A stretch of DNA of 64,000 bases from Bacillus sp. N13C7. GTDB taxonomy: Bacteria > Bacillota > Bacilli > Bacillales > Bacillaceae. The first letter of the stretch is position 1; every line of letters begins with the position of its first letter. Positions 1-10,611 of this stretch are shown piece after piece. Below the pieces are notes generated by a model, which was not told the origin of the DNA, searched no databases, and was given only the letters and a program-made list of their open reading frames with translations. A program made the translations under genes and the position numbers. The stretch spans positions 46,596-110,595 of the forward strand of contig NZ_JALAMO010000014.1 in the NCBI RefSeq assembly GCF_026790065.1, given 5' to 3'.

Positions 1-1193
1 TAAATAGCTGTAAAAGAGAGCCCAATCAAAATTTGATACACATACGTCATACCGTGGCTGCCAAAGAGCGGGATCCAGTTCAAGGTTACCGCTTCGATCA
101 GCCCGCCTCCCATATTACCGACGACACCGGCCATGTACATGACTGTCGACATTGTTGCGGCAAGCACAGCGTGAACTGCAAATAAGAAAGGAGAAATGAA
201 TAAGAAAGTGAATTCAATTGGCTCAGTAATGCCCGCGACAATCGCCGTCAGCGTAACAGGGATCAGCAGCCCTGCGACCAGTTTTTTCTTTTCCTTTTTG
301 GCTGTGGCATAAAACGCCAGGGCGATCCCCGGAATGCCGAAGATTTTCGAGTTCCCATGAAGCGCGAATCCGCCTTGCGGGAAAAGCTCCTTCAGGGGTT
401 TGGCGCTTTGCGAATATTCTCCGAGATGCTGTGCCCAATACGTGACGATCCCGCCTTCTGCTACTGCAGGCCCATAAATAAACGGCGTGTAAATAAAGTG
501 ATGAAGGCCGGTCGGAATCAAAATCCGTTCCAAAAATGTGTAAATCCAGACGCCCACTGCCCCGGAAGCAACCAGGAAGCTCTGAAGAGATCCGATTCCC
601 GTCTGAACCATCGGCCAAATGTAAGACACGGCCAAAGCGATCGGGATCATAATGAAGAAGGAAATCATCACGATATACGTTGAGCCTTGAAAGATGCCGA
701 GAAAATCGGGCAGTTTTTTATCAAAATAGCGGTTGTGCAAAAAGACGACAATCGAAGAAATAAAGATGGCACCGATAATATTGGTATCAAGTGTTTTGAT
801 GCCCGCAATCATCGTTAACCCGCTTGTTCCTCCGACCTCTTGGTTCATGTCGACGCCGAATGCGCCTCCCCATACCGTCAAGATCGAACTGACAAAGTAG
901 TTGAACGTCAGATAAACCGTAAGCGCTTCCAAACAAGCGCGCGCCTGAGCTTTCTTCGCCAAAGCAACCGGGATGCCGATAGCGAATAAGAGCGGCATTT
1001 GATTAAATACTGTCCAGCCGCCCTGCTCAATGATATACCAGCACTGATACCAAAACCCGTCAGGATCAGCAAGCGGGCCCATGAGGGTTTTATTTTTAAA
1101 AAGCGTACTGATACCGACGATAATGCCGGCGAACGCGAATAATAGAACAGGCACAAACATCGCGCTTCCAAAGCGCTGAATTTTTTGCATCAT
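1..1193 (-). CDS. malP: maltose-specific PTS enzyme IICB, C-domain part (3' end outside window)
   Basis: Third gene of the malA-malR-malP operon. It encodes the membrane permease that takes up and phosphorylates maltose to maltose-6-phosphate. I translated it by hand from the ATG at 1193: it begins MMQKIQRFGSAMFVP and stays open to the left edge, about 397 codons. It is hydrophobic throughout and carries the IIC hallmark GITEPIEF. The IIB domain with its phospho-cysteine would lie beyond the edge. A GGGGG ribosome-binding site precedes the start, which lies 14 bases beyond the malR stop, so the two are probably co-translated. Two adjacent ATGs (1193 and 1190) are possible starts. The gene is not broken in the visible part. 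Confidence 0.93.
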   Translation of the reverse strand, partial: MMQKIQRFGSAMFVPVLLFAFAGIIVGISTLFKNKTLMGPLADPDGFWYQCWYIIEQGGWTVFNQMPLLFAIGIPVALAKKAQARACLEALTVYLTFNYFVSSILTVWGGAFGVDMNQEVGGTSGLTMIAGIKTLDTNIIGAIFISSIVVFLHNRYFDKKLPDFLGIFQGSTYIVMISFFIMIPIALAVSYIWPMVQTGIGSLQSFLVASGAVGVWIYTFLERILIPTGLHHFIYTPFIYGPAVAEGGIVTYWAQHLGEYSQSAKPLKELFPQGGFALHGNSKIFGIPGIALAFYATAKKEKKKLVAGLLIPVTLTAIVAGITEPIEFTFLFISPFLFAVHAVLAATMSTVMYMAGVVGNMGGGLIEAVTLNWIPLFGSHGMTYVYQILIGLSFTAI

Positions 1194-1207
1194 ACCAGAA
1201 CCCCCTG

Positions 1208-1972
1208 CTACTCAATGTCATTTTTTTCTGCCTCTTTGTAATCAACATATGCGCGGAACAATGCTTCGCCAACGAGAAAAAATGGTGCAAAAGCAACAAT
1301 TTCCGTTTTATCACTTAATGTCACAGGTTTGCTTGCCGCATAAAGATTATGCGGAGTCAGTTGGGCGAGGACATTGTTTTTTAAATTCGTAATGGAAATA
1401 AAGGGAATACCCTTTGCAGAAAGCATTCTTGCCTGAGGAATCAGCTCCGGTGTTTCTCCGGAAAGAGAAATGATGATAAACAGATCGTTTACTTTAAAAT
1501 CATCGCGCATCAGTTTAAATTCATTTCTGTCTTCAATCAAAATAAGATACCGATGGCGCGGAATAAACATTCTTTGCAAATCACGGGCGCATATCTTTTG
1601 CGCATTTCCTGATCCATACACGAAAATGCGGTCGGCTTCATCAATCAGCTGGCACATCTCCGTCATGTCCTTTGACCTTAAGAATTTCAGATTTGATTCA
1701 ATATCGTCAAGCAGCTTTTGAAAACTCATACTCTCGCCTTCTTCCGGCTGATCTTCCCACTTTAAAAAGACGCGAAATTCACTGTAGCCGCTGAAACCGA
1801 GCTTTTGGGCAAGCCGCAAAATCGAGGAACGCGATACACTGCAAGCTTTGGCCAGCGCGTCAATTCCAAGATGATAGCACGTGTGCTTGTGATTCAATAT
1901 ATATTTTAAAATATGAAAATCGTTGTCATTTAATTTGCCGTAGTGCTGATTAATCAGTTCGTCGAGCTTCAT
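1208..1972 (-). CDS. malR: RpiR-family activator of the maltose operon
   Basis: A 254-residue regulator of the RpiR/GlvR family. An N-terminal helix-turn-helix (about residues 30-75, with SVSRSSILRLAQKLGFSGY) is followed by a C-terminal SIS sugar-phosphate-binding domain (about 105-235, with YGSGNAQ and ISLSGETPE). In B. subtilis it activates the mal operon, presumably sensing maltose-6-phosphate. The start at 1972 is chosen because GGGGG lies seven bases upstream; the longer frame to 1987 has no SD. It sits between malA and malP. A TATAAT-like box in the short malA-malR gap could give an internal promoter, but its -35 is poor. Confidence 0.95.
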   Translation of the reverse strand: MKLDELINQHYGKLNDNDFHILKYILNHKHTCYHLGIDALAKACSVSRSSILRLAQKLGFSGYSEFRVFLKWEDQPEEGESMSFQKLLDDIESNLKFLRSKDMTEMCQLIDEADRIFVYGSGNAQKICARDLQRMFIPRHRYLILIEDRNEFKLMRDDFKVNDLFIIISLSGETPELIPQARMLSAKGIPFISITNLKNNVLAQLTPHNLYAASKPVTLSDKTEIVAFAPFFLVGEALFRAYVDYKEAEKNDIE

Positions 1973-2037
1973 ATCAGATCCCCCCATTTTCTTTCTATTA
2001 TATACAATAACAGATTCGAAAACGGGGGGTATTTCAG

Positions 2038-3420
<1,383 letters not shown>

Positions 3421-3721
3421 TTATACCATGAAAGGGTCCGTCCCGTAACACGTTTGGCGCACTTAGGTCATTTGATCAACTTTAGTGTTTTTTCCCACAG
3501 AGCGGGAAATTTCTCATTTACCTTATGTCTGGACGATTTGATTTTTTTACCTTTTTTGTAATCTTAAAGTCTCACCAACTATGAATTTTAAGTGAATATA
3601 CGCCCTTCCAATTCTTATGAAAAGGTTCTTTTGTACGATTCGGATGCATGCCGAATTATTTATAATCATTTATATAAAACATCCATTTGTGCGTGAATTT
3701 AGAAAAGGCAGGGGACAAAAG

Positions 3722-4036
3722 TTGGACTCATATAAAGTCATTGAGCTGGCAAACAAGTACAGTGCGGCCGCAGAAGAGGTCAGAAGCTCCAAAATGCTGC
3801 TTGAATCCCGGTTATCTGCATTGGGAGATGCCTGGCAGGGAAAAGCCAGAGAGTCATTCGACCAGGATTTCGAGGAAACGAAAGCCGCCTACGATCAATT
3901 TGAACAGGAGTTGCTTGAAACAAGCCAGGAACTAAAAGCAGCCGCAGTCAAAATAGAAGAACGAAAAGCTGAAATTGCCAGAATGGAAGAAATGGAACGT
4001 AAAGCAAGAGAGGAAAGACATAAACTCGGGAGGTGA
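3722..4036 (+). CDS. yfjA: WXG100-like small protein
   Basis: A 104-residue, almost wholly helical and highly charged protein with WQG in a central turn (GDAWQGKA, around residue 39). This is the helix-WXG-helix layout of type VII (Yuk/Ess) secretion substrates and partners. The C-terminal third is a Glu/Lys/Arg-rich coiled coil. The TTG at 3722 is taken as the start because the longer upstream frame reads through an AT-rich leader, while AGGGGACAAAAG precedes this TTG. The next gene, yfjB, starts 6 bases after its stop. Probably a secretion partner or targeting subunit for YfjB (inference). Confidence 0.85.
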   Translation: MDSYKVIELANKYSAAAEEVRSSKMLLESRLSALGDAWQGKARESFDQDFEETKAAYDQFEQELLETSQELKAAAVKIEERKAEIARMEEMERKAREERHKLGR

Positions 4037-4041
4037 ACGGT

Positions 4042-5265
4042 GTGTCAGGAAACATTGCAGTTGATCCGGATAAGCTCGAACAGCTTGCAAATGATGTAGT
4101 CACGGAATTAACTGATATGGAAAACAAATATAAGGACCTGCATGTGGAGCTGGGGCAGATGATTTTGCAATGCGATCCCCGCTACAGCAGCTGTTTTTCT
4201 GGAGTGGGCGATGCGTGGAGCTCAGGAAAGGCGCTCGTCACCAAGCTGAGTGACAATGAGATTTTCATCAGAAAAACGGGCGATAAATTTGTGGAACAAG
4301 ATGATATTTTGCGAAAGCTCTACAATGCCTACGACAAATACGGTACGTTGACAAGCTTAACCGCCCTTATGCTGACGCAGGGAAAATATTACGGGTTAGG
4401 GCTTACGAAATTTGTGAAACAGCCAAGCGGCTTGCATACCGCCCAGCACTCAAAACTTCTATTGGATATTTCCAGGGCTGTTGACAGCTCGCGTTATCAA
4501 AAAGCCGCCAGAGTGCTTTTGAATCCTAAATATTTGCTTAAAAAGACTAACCGGCCATTTTCGGATTTGGTACATAAAAAATTTACAAAATACTTTCCTC
4601 AGGATACGGTGGATTTTTCAAACAGCGTCAGGAGCTACACAAAAGGATTTCTTAATGAAGCCGGCGTACGCTCAACTTTAAAGGATGTCGGAAAAACAGG
4701 ATTGAAATTCGCTAAAGGAAATGCCATTACCGCGACACTGATTACCGGTGCAACCGAAACGTTCGGAGCGGGCTTGAAAATAGCTGAAAATTACGCGAAA
4801 TACCAAAACAAACCGGAAGTTCTCAAGCGTGAAAACGCCAAGGCCGTCGGGAATGCTGTGAATAATACGATTTTTGTTGCCGGCGGTGCCACAGCTGGTG
4901 CTGTCATCGGCGGTGCAATCGGAAGCTTTGCAGGACCTGTGGGTACTGTCCTTCTTGGGGCAGCAGGTTCATACATTGGCGGAGTCGTCGGAGAACAAAT
5001 CGCCAAATATACAGCCGGTTTTGCCGAAAAAGCAGCCTTAAAGCTGAAAGAACCGATCCATGCTGTCGTCGATACAGCCAAGAAAGGGCTGGAATCAGCC
5101 GGCAAAGTCGTGAAATCAGTGAATGACGGCATAGATGCGGCAAATAAAACGATCCATAAAGGAATAGACAGCGCGAAAAAAGGAATGGAAAAAGCAAAGA
5201 AAACAGCGGATTCGCTTATACACGGCGCAACCCATTTCCTCAAAGGGAAACTTTCATTTGGATAG
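4042..5265 (+). CDS. yfjB: putative type VII-associated toxin-like protein with glycine-zipper membrane region
   Basis: 407 residues. The N-terminal ~100 residues are helical with a GDAW motif like WXG proteins. The middle is basic. Residues about 275-335 form a glycine/alanine-rich hydrophobic stretch (AGGATAGAVIGGAIGSFAG and GAAGSYIGGVVG), as in glycine-zipper pore formers. The C-terminal ~70 residues are Lys-rich amphipathic repeats (KKGLESAGK, KKGMEKAKK). No nuclease motif is visible. GTG 4042 is preferred to GTG 4033 because GGGAGG is eight bases upstream. A secreted membrane-active effector is an inference from architecture and from the neighbouring yfjA. Confidence 0.8.
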   Translation: MSGNIAVDPDKLEQLANDVVTELTDMENKYKDLHVELGQMILQCDPRYSSCFSGVGDAWSSGKALVTKLSDNEIFIRKTGDKFVEQDDILRKLYNAYDKYGTLTSLTALMLTQGKYYGLGLTKFVKQPSGLHTAQHSKLLLDISRAVDSSRYQKAARVLLNPKYLLKKTNRPFSDLVHKKFTKYFPQDTVDFSNSVRSYTKGFLNEAGVRSTLKDVGKTGLKFAKGNAITATLITGATETFGAGLKIAENYAKYQNKPEVLKRENAKAVGNAVNNTIFVAGGATAGAVIGGAIGSFAGPVGTVLLGAAGSYIGGVVGEQIAKYTAGFAEKAALKLKEPIHAVVDTAKKGLESAGKVVKSVNDGIDAANKTIHKGIDSAKKGMEKAKKTADSLIHGATHFLKGKLSFG

Positions 5266-5276
5266 GAGAATAAACA

Positions 5277-6044
5277 ATGAAGCAGTTTACGATCAGCATA
5301 GAAGAACTCTTATTTTGTTTTTACAGCGAAGGGTTTTTTGAACAGGGAATGGCCTTGAAGCAGGCCTATTTTCCGGAAATAGAAGATGAACAGCTCGGCG
5401 CTTTGTTCGAAGCGGCGTGCCGCTCACTCTTAGCCAAAGATGCGGCGGAATATCGGAACCATCAATATCGGTTAAAGGACGAGTACTGTCCGTTTATCCA
5501 TGTATTAAACGACGCTGACTATACAGTGAAGCTTTCTAAATTTAACGGGCAAGGCGCCGAACAGAATGTGTCCTGCCATGTATCAAAATTCGGCACGTAC
5601 TCTCACGAACTCCTTTTTGATGAACAAGTCCATCGCATTACAAAAATGGAATCAAGTGAAGGGTTACTTGCTAAGACAGATGAGTTTTTACATATAATAG
5701 ATACAGAGGATAAAAGAGAATCGATTGTGACATTGACATCAAATGAATTTGAAAAGCTCTTGGAGGGCGCTTCAGACAACCCTTCACATCTAAAAGAGTT
5801 CCTTGAAAAACATGACCACCAAGAGGACGTTACCCGATTTGTAAATGATCTGGCTTTGCGGAAAGGGAAAATGGATACACTTATGCGTCTGGCATATGGC
5901 AAAGATAACACTCCTGAAGTGGCTGACATGGCATTTGTCCTGCCGGGGGCTCACCATACTTGGCTTGTCACAGGCATCACCCAGAATGAATTTTCTATCC
6001 TCCCTGCTCATAAGGATATTGTAAATCAAATCATTTCAAAATGA
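5277..6044 (+). CDS. yfjC: conserved protein of the yfjABCD cluster, unknown function
   Basis: 255 residues, acidic, no signal peptide and no membrane segment. The N-terminus (residues 1-80) looks like a helical dimerising or winged fold, followed by a beta-rich centre (YTVKLSKFNG, QNVSCHVSKFG) and a C-terminal helical and beta part. A strong SD (TAGGAG) lies eleven bases beyond yfjB. The size and alpha-beta layout loosely recall EspG-type chaperones of mycobacterial ESX substrates, but I cannot establish homology by eye. A chaperone or immunity role for YfjA/YfjB is suggested by position only. Confidence 0.8.
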   Translation: MKQFTISIEELLFCFYSEGFFEQGMALKQAYFPEIEDEQLGALFEAACRSLLAKDAAEYRNHQYRLKDEYCPFIHVLNDADYTVKLSKFNGQGAEQNVSCHVSKFGTYSHELLFDEQVHRITKMESSEGLLAKTDEFLHIIDTEDKRESIVTLTSNEFEKLLEGASDNPSHLKEFLEKHDHQEDVTRFVNDLALRKGKMDTLMRLAYGKDNTPEVADMAFVLPGAHHTWLVTGITQNEFSILPAHKDIVNQIISK

Positions 6045-6075
6045 TAACAATTGAATTAACAAAAGGAGAAAAGCA

Positions 6076-6633
6076 TTGAAAAACCAAGAAATCATTGAAG
6101 TCAAAAGCAAAATGTTCCTGAGAATATGGGCTTTTGTCGGATCTGCCGGTATGGGATTAGCATGTTTCTGGCTCTTTTATATGGGTATTACGTTTCAAAC
6201 GAAATATTACCTATTAGCCATTCCTGCTGGCTTTCTGTTCACCTTGTTTTGTTTATATTTATTTATCATCTTCTTTCCGGCTTTCACCCCGCGGGGAAAT
6301 ACCATTTTCCGCATCAAGACAGGAAAAGATGGAGAAGTGTTCACTGACAAAGTGTCTGTTACGTTTACTGATATCAAGAAAATTGAGATGAGCCGCCATA
6401 AATTTAGTCTAAAAGGAATTTTCCAGGAAGATATATTGATCCAAACCGTTGATCAGAAGACCATTCGCATTCCCACTTGGAACATCATTCCGAATCCGTT
6501 GTTTTTCGAAGCGGTTGAACGCTATATCCTTCCCCATCTGAATGAAGAGGCGAAAAGCAATTGGATCGGTCAATTTACGGAGATTCAGCGCAGCGCGTAT
6601 TTAAAGGAATTTGAGAATCATCCAAAGCTTTAA
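6076..6633 (+). CDS. yfjD: membrane protein with two transmembrane segments, possible immunity protein
   Basis: 185 residues beginning with TTG at 6076, supported by AAAAGGAG at 6061-6068. Two hydrophobic segments lie at about residues 15-35 and 45-70. A soluble C-terminal domain follows, with a PH-like pattern of short strands (VSVTFTDIKKIEMSRHKF, DILIQTVDQKTIRIPTW). Last gene of the yfjABCD run. Membrane immunity proteins often sit at this position behind pore-forming toxins, so protection against YfjB is a reasonable guess but unproved. Confidence 0.8.
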   Translation: MKNQEIIEVKSKMFLRIWAFVGSAGMGLACFWLFYMGITFQTKYYLLAIPAGFLFTLFCLYLFIIFFPAFTPRGNTIFRIKTGKDGEVFTDKVSVTFTDIKKIEMSRHKFSLKGIFQEDILIQTVDQKTIRIPTWNIIPNPLFFEAVERYILPHLNEEAKSNWIGQFTEIQRSAYLKEFENHPKL

Positions 6634-6685
6634 CAGCTCTCCTCCTTTATAATGAAAGAGAAAAGCAACTTGAGGAGTGCGCGTG

Positions 6686-7012
6686 ATGCTGATTACCATT
6701 CTTTTATTTCTCGCGGCGGGGCTTGCCGAAATTGGCGGCGGGTATTTGGTTTGGCTGTGGCTGAGAGAGGCAAAGCCAGTCGGCTATGGGATCGCCGGAG
6801 CGCTGATCCTTGTTGTCTATGGCATTCTTCCGACGCTTCAGTCCTTTCCTTCCTTCGGCCGTGTATATGCCGCTTATGGCGGGGTATTCATCGTGCTTGC
6901 GGTCCTGTGGGGATGGCTTGTTGACCGAAAAACACCTGATCTGTATGACTGGGTCGGTGCATTCATTTGTCTCATCGGCGTCTGCGTCATCTTATTTGCG
7001 CCGCGCGGATAA
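6686..7012 (+). CDS. yfjF: UPF0060/YnfA-family small membrane protein
   Basis: 108 residues with four hydrophobic helices, the expected size for the UPF0060 (YnfA) family, which is remotely related to small multidrug-resistance transporters. Family signatures [10 protein letters not shown] and YAAYGGVFI are present. ATG 6686 is chosen because GAGGAG is eight bases upstream; GTG codons at 6677 and 6683 are less well placed. Substrate unknown. It ends in a terminator shared with convergent sspH. Confidence 0.88.
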   Translation: MLITILLFLAAGLAEIGGGYLVWLWLREAKPVGYGIAGALILVVYGILPTLQSFPSFGRVYAAYGGVFIVLAVLWGWLVDRKTPDLYDWVGAFICLIGVCVILFAPRG

Positions 7013-7048
7013 CAAAATGGCCAGCTTATGAAGCGGGCCATTTTTGTT
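7013..7048. terminator. shared terminator of yfjF and sspH
   Basis: AAAATGGCC and GGCCATTTTT arms around a 12-base loop, with T-runs on both strands, lie between the convergent genes yfjF and sspH. Confidence 0.8.
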
Positions 7049-7227
7049 TAATCCTCTTTTAAGTTAGTCAGCTGCACTTCATGCTCCTCTTGCGGTTCGT
7101 CAAGCGGATAAATTCTTGCTGTTCCAGTTTCTTCATTTACGTGCTGAATGTAAATAGGAACGCCGTTATATGTTACTTTCTTCATGTCGGGAGATTCTAC
7201 AATTTCTTTCGCCCTTTGAATATTCAT
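7048..7227 (-). CDS. sspH: minor small acid-soluble spore protein H
   Basis: 59 residues starting MNIQRAKEIVESPD, which matches the SspH family in length and sequence. Product of the forespore, where SspH is a minor spore core protein. The start at 7227 follows AAGGAGG by a normal spacing. The gene is downstream of acoR in the same direction with only about 50 bases between. In B. subtilis sspH is driven by a forespore (sigma-G) promoter; I did not find a clear match. Confidence 0.95.
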   Translation of the reverse strand: MNIQRAKEIVESPDMKKVTYNGVPIYIQHVNEETGTARIYPLDEPQEEHEVQLTNLKED

Positions 7228-7279
7228 AGCAACACCCTCCTTCATACATAATGTTTCCATTTCCCGAAGGAAGTATGCT

Positions 7280-9097
7280 TTATGATTCAGCGGACAAATT
7301 GAATTTTTTCAAGCGTTTGTAGAAAGTGCTGCGGGGTATCCCGCTGATTTTGGCTGCTTGAGAGACGTTTCCTTTTGCAGATTCGAGCGCTTTGATGATG
7401 ATATCTTTTTGGATTTTCTCACGAAGAGTCAGCGCGCCGGCAGCAGCCGGCTTTTTTTCTGCCGGGCTGACCGGAAGTCCGGCAGCCTCCAGTAAAGCGG
7501 TAAGCGGCTCATCTCTCAGCCTGCCGTCCGGAAATCTGATAGAAAGACGTTCAAACACATTAAACAGCTCGCGAATATTTCCCGGCCACCTCCATTGCTT
7601 CAGCACCTCCAAAAAAGCAGGAGGAAGTTCTCCGGGCCAATGATGTTTCTGTTTGTAGTACTGAAAAAGATCCGGAATATCTTCGGGGCGTTCGCGTAAA
7701 GGAGGAAGTTCGACCGGATAGACATGCAGGCGGTAAAACAAGTCCTCTCTGATTTTGCCGCTTTCGGCAAGCTCGCGCAAATCACAATGCGTGGCGGCAA
7801 TGACTCTGATATCAACCGGAATTTCTTTCGTCCCGCCAACCGGCGTAATCTTGCGTTCCTGAAGCACCCGTAAAAGCGCAACCTGCATCGAGTGGGAAAT
7901 TTCTCCGATCTCATCTAAAAATAAGGTGCCTTGATTGGCTTTTTGGAAGGCGCCTTTGTAGCCGCTTCGTTTCGCTCCCGTAAAAGCGCCCTCCGCATAG
8001 CCGAACAGCTCGCTTTCAATCAAATCAGACGGGATCGCTCCGCAATTGACAGCAATAAACGGGCCGTGCCGCCGCCCGCTGTTCTCATGAAGCGCACGTG
8101 CCGCGACTTCCTTTCCCGTTCCAGTTTCACCCGACAGACAGACCGTGGCATCCGCTGCAGCTGCTCGTTGAAGGCTCTTCAGCATCGCTTGCGATCTGCC
8201 GCTTTTCCCGATGACTCCATTGAATCGAAACGCCGTCTTTTTCTCTTGTTCCGAGAGATAAAAACAAGTGCCGCCATCCCCCATAGTGACGGCTTTTTCG
8301 ATTGAAAAGCCCCTTTCCTTCAATTCATACAGGTGCCTTCCCTGCCAATCCGGCATTGAGGTTCGAATTGCTTCACTCGCGCTGATGATATGCTGTTTGG
8401 TATTGCAGAGCACCATTGGCACACGGGATGCAGCCCTATCCCCAAAACGGCTGATCAGCTCCAGCTCTTTCTCACGGCTTTTAGCTGCCAGTTCCCGTTC
8501 CGCGGCATAGGCAATCGCTGTTGCAATACCGAGCATATGAGGATGCGCGCCTGCTGCCGGACACGATATGTCAATCACACCCGCTAGACTGCCATCCTCA
8601 TGGTGAATCGGAGCGGCTGAGCAGTTCCATTGATGGGAAGCAATTGAATAATGCTCTGATCCTTGTATCGCAACCGGCTCGCTAATGTGAAGCGCCGTGC
8701 CAATCGCATTTGTTCCGACAGCCGTTTCCGTCCAGCATGCGCCTTCAACAAAGTTGATGCATTTGGCTTCATAAAGTGCACGGGGATGTCCGTCCAATGC
8801 CAAAACAACGCCGTCTGAATCAATTAACAGCGCCATCATTTCCATTTCTTTTATGGCAGGCAGCAGTTTTTCAAGGTAAGGCTTTGCGGTCGTCAGGAAA
8901 AATGAATGCTTTTTTGACTGCTGATCCAGCTCGGTTTGCTGTAAAACCTTTGGGCCTTTTTCTAAATAAGGATTGACCTCAGCTTTTTTGCAGCGATGCC
9001 ATGACTCGGCGATCCGTTTTCTTAAACGGGCTTCGTCAAGCACACCGTCTTTCACAAAACGTTTCCAGGTTTGCAAATCGTTTGGGACCGAATTCAT
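7280..9097 (-). CDS. acoR: sigma-54-dependent activator of the acetoin operon
   Basis: A 605-residue NtrC-type enhancer-binding protein. The N-terminal half is a GAF-type acetoin-sensing region. The AAA+ domain (about residues 290-520) has Walker A GETGTGKE, the sigma-54 contact loop [15 protein letters not shown] and Walker [12 protein letters not shown] Fis-type helix-turn-helix ends the protein ([20 protein letters not shown]). It activates acoABCL with RNA polymerase containing SigL. ATG 9097 matches the known protein length; GGGAGGAG lies about eleven bases upstream, somewhat long. A cre upstream indicates catabolite repression of the regulator itself. Confidence 0.96.
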   Translation of the reverse strand: MNSVPNDLQTWKRFVKDGVLDEARLRKRIAESWHRCKKAEVNPYLEKGPKVLQQTELDQQSKKHSFFLTTAKPYLEKLLPAIKEMEMMALLIDSDGVVLALDGHPRALYEAKCINFVEGACWTETAVGTNAIGTALHISEPVAIQGSEHYSIASHQWNCSAAPIHHEDGSLAGVIDISCPAAGAHPHMLGIATAIAYAAERELAAKSREKELELISRFGDRAASRVPMVLCNTKQHIISASEAIRTSMPDWQGRHLYELKERGFSIEKAVTMGDGGTCFYLSEQEKKTAFRFNGVIGKSGRSQAMLKSLQRAAAADATVCLSGETGTGKEVAARALHENSGRRHGPFIAVNCGAIPSDLIESELFGYAEGAFTGAKRSGYKGAFQKANQGTLFLDEIGEISHSMQVALLRVLQERKITPVGGTKEIPVDIRVIAATHCDLRELAESGKIREDLFYRLHVYPVELPPLRERPEDIPDLFQYYKQKHHWPGELPPAFLEVLKQWRWPGNIRELFNVFERLSIRFPDGRLRDEPLTALLEAAGLPVSPAEKKPAAAGALTLREKIQKDIIIKALESAKGNVSQAAKISGIPRSTFYKRLKKFNLSAES

Positions 9098-9149
9098 CTC
9101 CTTGATCGCTCCTCCCTTACACGCCGTTTTCATCTATTGTAGGGGAAAA

Positions 9150-9163
9150 ATAAAGCGCTTTCA
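9150..9163 (-). promoter_or_regulatory. cre (CcpA site) upstream of acoR
   Basis: ATAAAGCGCTTTCA fits the 14-base cre core at 12 positions in either orientation and is centred on AGCGCT. It lies about 53 bases before the acoR start. CcpA repression of acoR is established in B. subtilis, so catabolite control of acetoin use acts through the activator. Confidence 0.75.
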
Positions 9164-9168
9164 ACAAT

Positions 9169-9210
9169 AAAAAAAGCAGACGCCGTATATTCCCTGCGCC
9201 TGCTTTTTTC
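9169..9210 (-). terminator. terminator of the acoABCL operon
   Basis: GCAGGCGC/GCGTCTGC arms around an AT-rich loop, followed on the minus strand by a run of T, just after the acoL stop. Its A-rich left arm lies only a few bases from the acoR cre. Confidence 0.8.
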
Positions 9211-9214
9211 CTTG

Positions 9215-10591
9215 TTACGCATGCACTGCAAGCCCGATCGTGCTTAACAGCGCCTCGTGCAATGTTTCCGACAGTGTCGGATGGGCGGCAATAAAGTGCT
9301 CCGCCATGTCAGCCGTCATCTCGCTATTCATAATCGCAGCCGCTTGGCCGATGAGCTCGGTCACATCCGGTCCAATCATCGAGACACCGACGATTTCGCC
9401 GAATTCCGGTTCGGCCACGATTTTGACCTTTCCTTCTGCTTGCTGTTTAATGAGCGCCTTGCCGTTTGCGGAAAAAGGAAATTCGCCAATCTTCACATCC
9501 CCGTATATGCTTCTTGCCTGTTGTTCTGTCATTCCGATACACGCGATTTCCGGTGATGTATAGATGCAGCGCGGTACATGTTTCTCATTGATTTTGACAT
9601 CCCTGCCGGAAGCGTGAGAGGCAGCGATGATGCCCTCATGGAAAGCTGCATGCGCCAGCTGAATGCCTCCGATTGCGTCCCCGCATGCATAAATATGAGG
9701 AATGTTTGTCTGCATGTGGTCGTTCACCGGAATGCCTTTTGGGGAAAAATCAACTCCAGCCTGCTCCAGCTGTAATCCGTCAAGACGGGGTTTTCTGCCG
9801 ATCGCGACCAGCACATAATCGGCCTTCGTTTTAAACTCCCGCTGCCCGCTTTTCCAAATGGCCGTTTTGTCCGCTTGATCCACCCGTTCTAACCGGGATG
9901 AGGTATGCACTTCAACACCGTCTTCCTCAAGCTTTTCCTGAAAGAGACGGGCAATATCTTCATCTTCAGCCGGAATCAGCTGGCCGGCTGCTTCAATGAT
10001 GGTCACCCTCGATCCCAGTCTGGCAAACAGCCCGGCGTACTCGCAGCCAATGACACCCCCGCCAACAATGACAAGTGATGACGGAATTTCAGAAAGAGAA
10101 AGCGCATCCTTGCTGTCGATGATCCATTCGCCGTCAAACGGGGCAAATGGGAGCTCGATCGGCTCTGATCCGGAGGCAATCAATACTTGGTCCGCCTCTC
10201 TGATTTCTTTTCCGTTTTCTCCTTCAATTAAGAGCTTTCTGTCAGAAAGAAAGGAAGCCGTCCCTTTCACAGCCTGTATTTGATTTTTCTTCATTAGGTA
10301 CTGAACGCCTTGGACAAGCTGTCTGACTACCTGTTGTTTTCGATCCTGCATTTTGCCCCAATCAATCGAGATTGCACCGGGCGGAAGCTCAATCCCAAAG
10401 CGGTCGGCATGCTTGATTTTATCAAGAACGTTTGCGCTTTCTAACAAAGACTTCGTCGGGATGCAGCCTTCGTTCAGGCAGGTTCCCCCAAGGCGGCCTT
10501 TGTCAATCAGCAGCACGTTTCTGCCCTGCTGTGCCGCGGAGACTGCAGCCGCATAGCCTGCAGGCCCGCCGCCGATAATGGCTAGTGTCAT
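9215..10591 (-). CDS. acoL: dihydrolipoamide dehydrogenase (E3) of acetoin dehydrogenase
   Basis: 458 residues. Reoxidises the dihydrolipoyl groups of AcoC with NAD+. Visible are the FAD-binding IIGGGPAGYAAA at the N-terminus, the redox disulfide in GGTCLNEGCIPTK (about residues 35-47), the NAD-binding IVGGGVIGCEYA (about 175) and the C-terminal active-site HPTLSE. Last gene of the operon, 20 bases after acoC, with a strong terminator behind it. Length and motifs are normal for the flavoprotein disulfide reductase family. Confidence 0.97.
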   Translation of the reverse strand: MTLAIIGGGPAGYAAAVSAAQQGRNVLLIDKGRLGGTCLNEGCIPTKSLLESANVLDKIKHADRFGIELPPGAISIDWGKMQDRKQQVVRQLVQGVQYLMKKNQIQAVKGTASFLSDRKLLIEGENGKEIREADQVLIASGSEPIELPFAPFDGEWIIDSKDALSLSEIPSSLVIVGGGVIGCEYAGLFARLGSRVTIIEAAGQLIPAEDEDIARLFQEKLEEDGVEVHTSSRLERVDQADKTAIWKSGQREFKTKADYVLVAIGRKPRLDGLQLEQAGVDFSPKGIPVNDHMQTNIPHIYACGDAIGGIQLAHAAFHEGIIAASHASGRDVKINEKHVPRCIYTSPEIACIGMTEQQARSIYGDVKIGEFPFSANGKALIKQQAEGKVKIVAEPEFGEIVGVSMIGPDVTELIGQAAAIMNSEMTADMAEHFIAAHPTLSETLHEALLSTIGLAVHA

Positions 10592-10611
10592 GTCGTTTTC
10601 ACCTGCTTTTC

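Noticed and set aside
223..683. Two ORFs over the malP coding region
   Set aside because: They are other-frame shadows. The minus-strand malP frame reads cleanly through this stretch with IIC motifs and runs off the edge.
4791..5243. Minus-strand 150-codon ORF inside yfjB
   Set aside because: Shadow of the Gly/Ala/Lys-rich yfjB coding sequence; no SD and low-complexity translation.
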